Origin: an uncultured Clostridia bacterium
Lineage (GTDB): Bacteria > Bacillota > Clostridia > Oscillospirales > Acutalibacteraceae
Assembly (NCBI GenBank): GCA_945971755.1
Contig: CAMFPJ010000019.1
Coordinates: 1-17,092 of the forward strand
Direction of reading: 5' to 3'
Length of the DNA stretch: 17,092 nt
Shown here in pieces: positions 14,977 to 17,092 of the stretch. Each line of letters begins with the position of its first letter. Position 1 is the stretch's first letter. The translations under genes and the position numbers were made by a program. Below the pieces are notes generated by a model. The model did no database searches. It saw only the letters and a program-made list of their open reading frames with translations, and was not told the DNA's origin.

Positions 14977-15792
14977 TTACTCAAGATTTATGAGTGAGCT
15001 TGAATTGCCTGTAACCTGGGGAAGCTTGCCGTCCCACTTTTCAATCTTGTTGTATTCAATAACCTCATTTGTGAGTGATGCTGAGAGCTTTTTGTTAGCC
15101 TCTGCCTCAGCCTCGGCTTTGATGCGAATTGTTTCAGCCTGTGCCTGCGCATTTGTAATAGCAGTTTGTTTTTCCGTTTCAGCCTTTAAGAGTTTTTGCT
15201 GTGCAACCTGCTTTTCTTCAATTGCGGTGATGAATGCATCAGAGAAATCAAAGTTAATAATGTTAACGTCCGTAATGTAAAGACCGATTGAGTTAAGTTT
15301 TTCATTAAGACCGCTAATGAGTCCGTCTGAAATAAGCTCGCGGTTTGTAACGCTTTGTTCAGCGGTGTACTGTGCCGTAGTAGCCTTTAATACTTCGTTA
15401 ACAGCAGGGGTAATAAGCACTGCTTCATAATCTGCACCGATGTTTTTGTAAATGCTGTAAGATTTTTTTGTGTCAACACGGTAGTTGATTGCCAAAGTTG
15501 TTGTAACTGTCTGAAGGTCTTTTGAGAATGCCTCTGTTTCAACCTCAAGTTTTACAATCCTATTGTCAATTTTAACAACCTGCTGAATGAAAGGTGCTTT
15601 TACGTGGATACCCTCCTGTAAAACACCCTCGTTAACCTTACCGAGTGTTACTACAACACCTGTGTGGCCTGCTTCAACAATCGTAAAGCAGTTAAGGGCT
15701 ATAATCGCAACTATTGCAAGTACAACAACTGCAATAATAATTTTTTTGTAGCCTGTGCTGTTTCCTAATTCGTTTACTTTAATGGTTTTCAT
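14977..15792 (-). CDS. SPFH/prohibitin-like membrane protein
   Basis: SPFH (band 7) proteins form large ring-like scaffolds in membranes. In bacteria they are linked to membrane domains, protease control and stress, but a specific role cannot be read here. The 271-residue protein has one N-terminal membrane helix (about 17-36), an SPFH domain (about 37-190, starting with AGHTGVVVTLGKV and containing the typical GIHVKAPFIQQV), an Ala/Glu/Gln-rich coiled coil (about 190-240), and a prohibitin-like WDGKLPQV near the C-terminus. A strong AGGAGG site precedes the ATG. The gene is monocistronic. Its promoter contains a perfect palindrome, so it is probably repressed or induced by a specific regulator. 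Confidence 0.92.
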   Translation of the reverse strand: MKTIKVNELGNSTGYKKIIIAVVVLAIVAIIALNCFTIVEAGHTGVVVTLGKVNEGVLQEGIHVKAPFIQQVVKIDNRIVKLEVETEAFSKDLQTVTTTLAINYRVDTKKSYSIYKNIGADYEAVLITPAVNEVLKATTAQYTAEQSVTNRELISDGLISGLNEKLNSIGLYITDVNIINFDFSDAFITAIEEKQVAQQKLLKAETEKQTAITNAQAQAETIRIKAEAEAEANKKLSASLTNEVIEYNKIEKWDGKLPQVTGNSSSLINLE

Positions 15793-15847
15793 TTTTTATC
15801 CTCCTTATTTTCCACTAAATCGAATAACCGTATTTCAGGTTGATATG

Positions 15848-15876
15848 ATTATATCATAGGTTCACGTGAACGTCAA
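15848..15876 (-). promoter_or_regulatory. Promoter of the SPFH gene with palindromic operator
   Basis: On the minus strand TTGACG (15871-15876), a 17-bp spacer and TATAAT (15848-15853) form a near-consensus promoter. The spacer contains the perfect 12-bp palindrome GTTCACGTGAAC (15860-15871), which also overlaps the -35 box by one base. A second inverted repeat, TGATAT-4-ATATCA (15841-15856), overlaps the -10 box. Binding of a repressor at either would block RNA polymerase. Confidence 0.75.
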
Positions 15877-15939
15877 GATATTTTTACAAAAATTTTTCAA
15901 ATTTTGGAAAAATCTTAAAAACAGGTGTTTTTAATACAA

Positions 15940-15968
15940 TTGACATATCATTTTTGTACTGTTAAAAT
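15940..15968 (+). promoter_or_regulatory. Plus-strand sigma-A promoter without an obvious gene
   Basis: A perfect TTGACA (15940-15945), a 17-bp spacer and TAAAAT (15963-15968). It points away from the divergent SPFH promoter and into a stretch that has no convincing coding sequence before the terminator at 16067-16094. Confidence 0.6.
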
Positions 15969-15974
15969 AAAAGA

Positions 15975-16094
15975 GAAAACTTAAAGAAAATTTTTCATAG
16001 AGGAATTAAACTCTATTTACAACAGCGATTATGTAATAACACTTGATGAAGTGAAATATTAATAAGAAAACCGAGGATAAACCCTCGGTTTTTT
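15975..16094 (+). ncRNA. Candidate small RNA
   Basis: A consensus-like promoter and an intrinsic terminator bracket about 120 nt with no ATG/GTG/TTG reading frame of useful length. The predicted transcript has three hairpins: ATAGAG/CTCTAT (15997-16016, 8-nt loop), CACTT/AAGTG with a GATG loop (16040-16053), and the terminator stem. Against it, the terminator also serves the convergent DUF421 gene, and the stems are short. A 20-codon open frame at 15997-16062 lacks any start codon. Confidence 0.35.
16067..16094. terminator. Bidirectional terminator
   Basis: CCGAGG/CCTCGG (16071-16088) with a 6-nt loop is flanked by AAAA and TTTTTT, giving a T-run on both strands. On the minus strand it ends the DUF421 gene, which stops 4 bp away. 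On the plus strand it would end the short transcript that begins near 15975. Confidence 0.85.
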
Positions 16095-16098
16095 GATG

Positions 16099-16773
16099 CT
16101 AAATATTTTTGAAAAGTGTGACTTTTAAGTTGTTGTCACACACGCCGAGAAAAATTTCTTTTGCATTTTTATATCCTTGTTTTTTCAGTTCCTTTTGAAG
16201 CCATATTTCATCTGTCCCCATTCGTTTAAGGTTTTCTTTCATAATTCGTCCGTCCATAATGATTTCGGTGTTGATGTGGGCGGGTTCAGGCTCAAGATTT
16301 AGGTCCTCAGGCGTGGAGGGGCGCTTGATACTTGTCGGCAGAATTGAAAGCTGTCCGTTAGACTCTAAAACGGCGGTTTGAATATCGGTAAGGTCAAAAT
16401 AGCCTTGTTCACGGCACATAACCATAAATTCACTTAAATCTATTTTTGCCTTTTTCATATTTTTGCGGTAAAGCTTTCCGTTGTCTAATATAATGCTGGG
16501 TGAGCCGTTAATGAACTTTCGGGACAGGGGAATTTTGTGCGTAATAAGGCTCAATATTACGGCTACTCCACCGTAAATTACTAACGAGGTAAGCGGTTTC
16601 CAAGGGGCTTCAAGTTCGGTTGCAAGCTCTGCGGCTATCGAGCCGATGGTTATTCCGCAAATGTAGTCAAAAAAGTCAAGCTGAGCTAATTGCTTGTGTC
16701 CCATAATCTTTGCTATTAAAAATAATGAGATTACGGATAAAAATGATGTTCCGATAAGTTTAATAAATTCCAT
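16099..16773 (-). CDS. DUF421 (YetF-like) membrane protein
   Basis: This 224-residue protein has three N-terminal membrane helices (about 4-24, 35-52 and 59-78) followed by the cytoplasmic DUF421/YetF domain. That domain includes the signature region LSEFMVMCREQGYFDLTDIQ (113-132) and AVLESNGQLSI. Members occur widely in Bacillota, often near sporulation or stress genes, but their biochemical role is unknown. Length and layout are normal. The start follows an AGAGG site by about 6 nt. The promoter region holds a 20-bp perfect palindrome just upstream of the ribosome site and a Fur/PerR-like element further up, so control by one or more regulators is likely. Confidence 0.9.
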   Translation of the reverse strand: MEFIKLIGTSFLSVISLFLIAKIMGHKQLAQLDFFDYICGITIGSIAAELATELEAPWKPLTSLVIYGGVAVILSLITHKIPLSRKFINGSPSIILDNGKLYRKNMKKAKIDLSEFMVMCREQGYFDLTDIQTAVLESNGQLSILPTSIKRPSTPEDLNLEPEPAHINTEIIMDGRIMKENLKRMGTDEIWLQKELKKQGYKNAKEIFLGVCDNNLKVTLFKNI

Positions 16774-16781
16774 ACAAAACC

Positions 16782-16801
16782 TCTAAAACACTTGTTTTAG
16801 A
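16782..16801. promoter_or_regulatory. 20-bp perfect palindrome in the DUF421 leader
   Basis: TCTAAAACA and TGTTTTAGA flank a CT centre. The site lies between the predicted -10 box and the ribosome site, where a bound repressor would block transcription. As RNA it could also form a 9-bp stem with a 2-nt centre, which is too tight for a stable full hairpin. The core ACA-CT-TGT fits the ACAnnTGT pattern used by BlaI/CopY-type repressors, but that link is only a pattern match. Confidence 0.5.
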
Positions 16802-16826
16802 TAGTGTTTCCAATATGAATTGTTTT

Positions 16827-16855
16827 ATTATAAGAACAAACGATAATGATTTTAA
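16827..16855 (-). promoter_or_regulatory. Probable promoter of the DUF421 gene
   Basis: A perfect TATAAT (16827-16832) on the minus strand has only a weak -35 box TTAAAA (16850-16855) at 17-bp spacing. Confidence 0.5.
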
Positions 16856-16864
16856 TAGCGAATG

Positions 16865-16877
16865 AGAATATTATTCT
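16865..16877. promoter_or_regulatory. Fur/PerR-like inverted repeat
   Basis: AGAATA-T-TATTCT is a perfect 6-1-6 inverted repeat, the general shape of Fur-family boxes. A GATAATGAT half-site-like sequence (16842-16850) lies 14 bp away. AT-rich sequence makes chance matches common, so this is weak. It stands between the divergent DUF421 and tRNA promoters. Confidence 0.3.
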
Positions 16878-16910
16878 TTTTTTGGCATAAATATAATTTT
16901 GTAAAAAGGG

Positions 16911-16939
16911 TTGACAAAAAAGAAAAAATATCGTATTAT
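16911..16939 (+). promoter_or_regulatory. Consensus promoter of the tRNA-fMet gene
   Basis: A perfect TTGACA (16911-16916), a 17-bp spacer and TATTAT (16934-16939). The start is expected near 16946, where a small hairpin GCACT/AGTGC (16946-16959) heads the precursor. Confidence 0.85.
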
Positions 16940-16970
16940 ATTAAGGCACTCACGAGTGCAAAGTAAATAT

Positions 16971-17046
<76 letters not shown>

Positions 17047-17052
17047 TATCGA

Positions 17053-17092
17053 GTGGATGTAACTGATTTCAGTTACATCCGCTTCTTTTTTT
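17053..17092 (+). terminator. Intrinsic terminator after tRNA-fMet
   Basis: An 11-bp perfect stem (GGATGTAACTG / CAGTTACATCC, 17055-17080) with an ATTT loop can be extended by two pairs and is followed by CTTCTTTTTTT. The contig ends inside the T-run. Confidence 0.93.

Noticed and set aside
15997..16062. An open stretch of about 21 codons that reads like protein (ends in ...ITLDEVKY)
   Set aside because: It has no ATG, GTG or TTG start, no ribosome site and an in-frame stop just upstream. It may be a relic or chance.

Overview
The window reads as one contig from an AT-rich, low-GC Gram-positive anaerobe, most likely a gut-type member of the Clostridia (Oscillospiraceae/Ruminococcaceae-like). 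This is an inference. It rests on strong Shine-Dalgarno sites, sigma-A promoters with near-consensus -35 and -10 boxes, a lipoprotein-anchored peptide transporter, an ECF-type vitamin transporter subunit, CoaX-type pantothenate kinase, and TTG starts. The first 45 bases are not biological. They are an Illumina Nextera (Tn5) adapter with an i5 index, left untrimmed at the contig edge, so genomic sequence begins at about base 46.

Layout: (1) 46-1740, a monocistronic M32 carboxypeptidase gene with its own promoter and a bidirectional terminator. (2) 1742-3316, minus strand: coaX followed by an ECF transporter S component, separated by a 164-nt intergenic segment that folds into several nested hairpins (a candidate cis-acting RNA or repeat). 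(3) 3329-4840, plus strand: a PflX-like radical SAM protein and mscL with a C-terminal zinc ribbon. (4) 4854-7239: an M3-family oligopeptidase and a four-helix membrane protein in one transcription unit. (5) 7246-14966: a complete oligopeptide ABC importer operon (binding lipoprotein, two permeases, two ATPases) ending in a small single-helix membrane protein that overlaps the last ATPase gene. (6) 14977-15876, minus strand: an SPFH/prohibitin-like membrane protein under a promoter whose spacer holds a perfect palindrome. (7) About 15940-16094: a plus-strand promoter and terminator enclosing about 120 nt with no convincing gene, a possible small RNA. (8) 16099-16855, minus strand: a DUF421 membrane protein. 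(9) 16911-17092: an initiator tRNA-fMet gene with a consensus promoter and a strong terminator.

The genes suggest peptide use as a shared theme. The importer would bring in oligopeptides, and the M3 and M32 metallopeptidases, both without signal peptides, would hydrolyse them in the cytoplasm. CoaX and the S component fit pantothenate uptake and the first step of CoA synthesis.

I see no defence island, mobile element, CRISPR array or clearly new multi-gene system. The points most worth a second look are: large extra segments in both the importer's binding protein and one permease; the structured RNA between coaX and the S-component gene; the possible small RNA near 16.0 kb; several palindromic operator candidates; and two adjacent U-U mismatches in the T-stem of the initiator tRNA.
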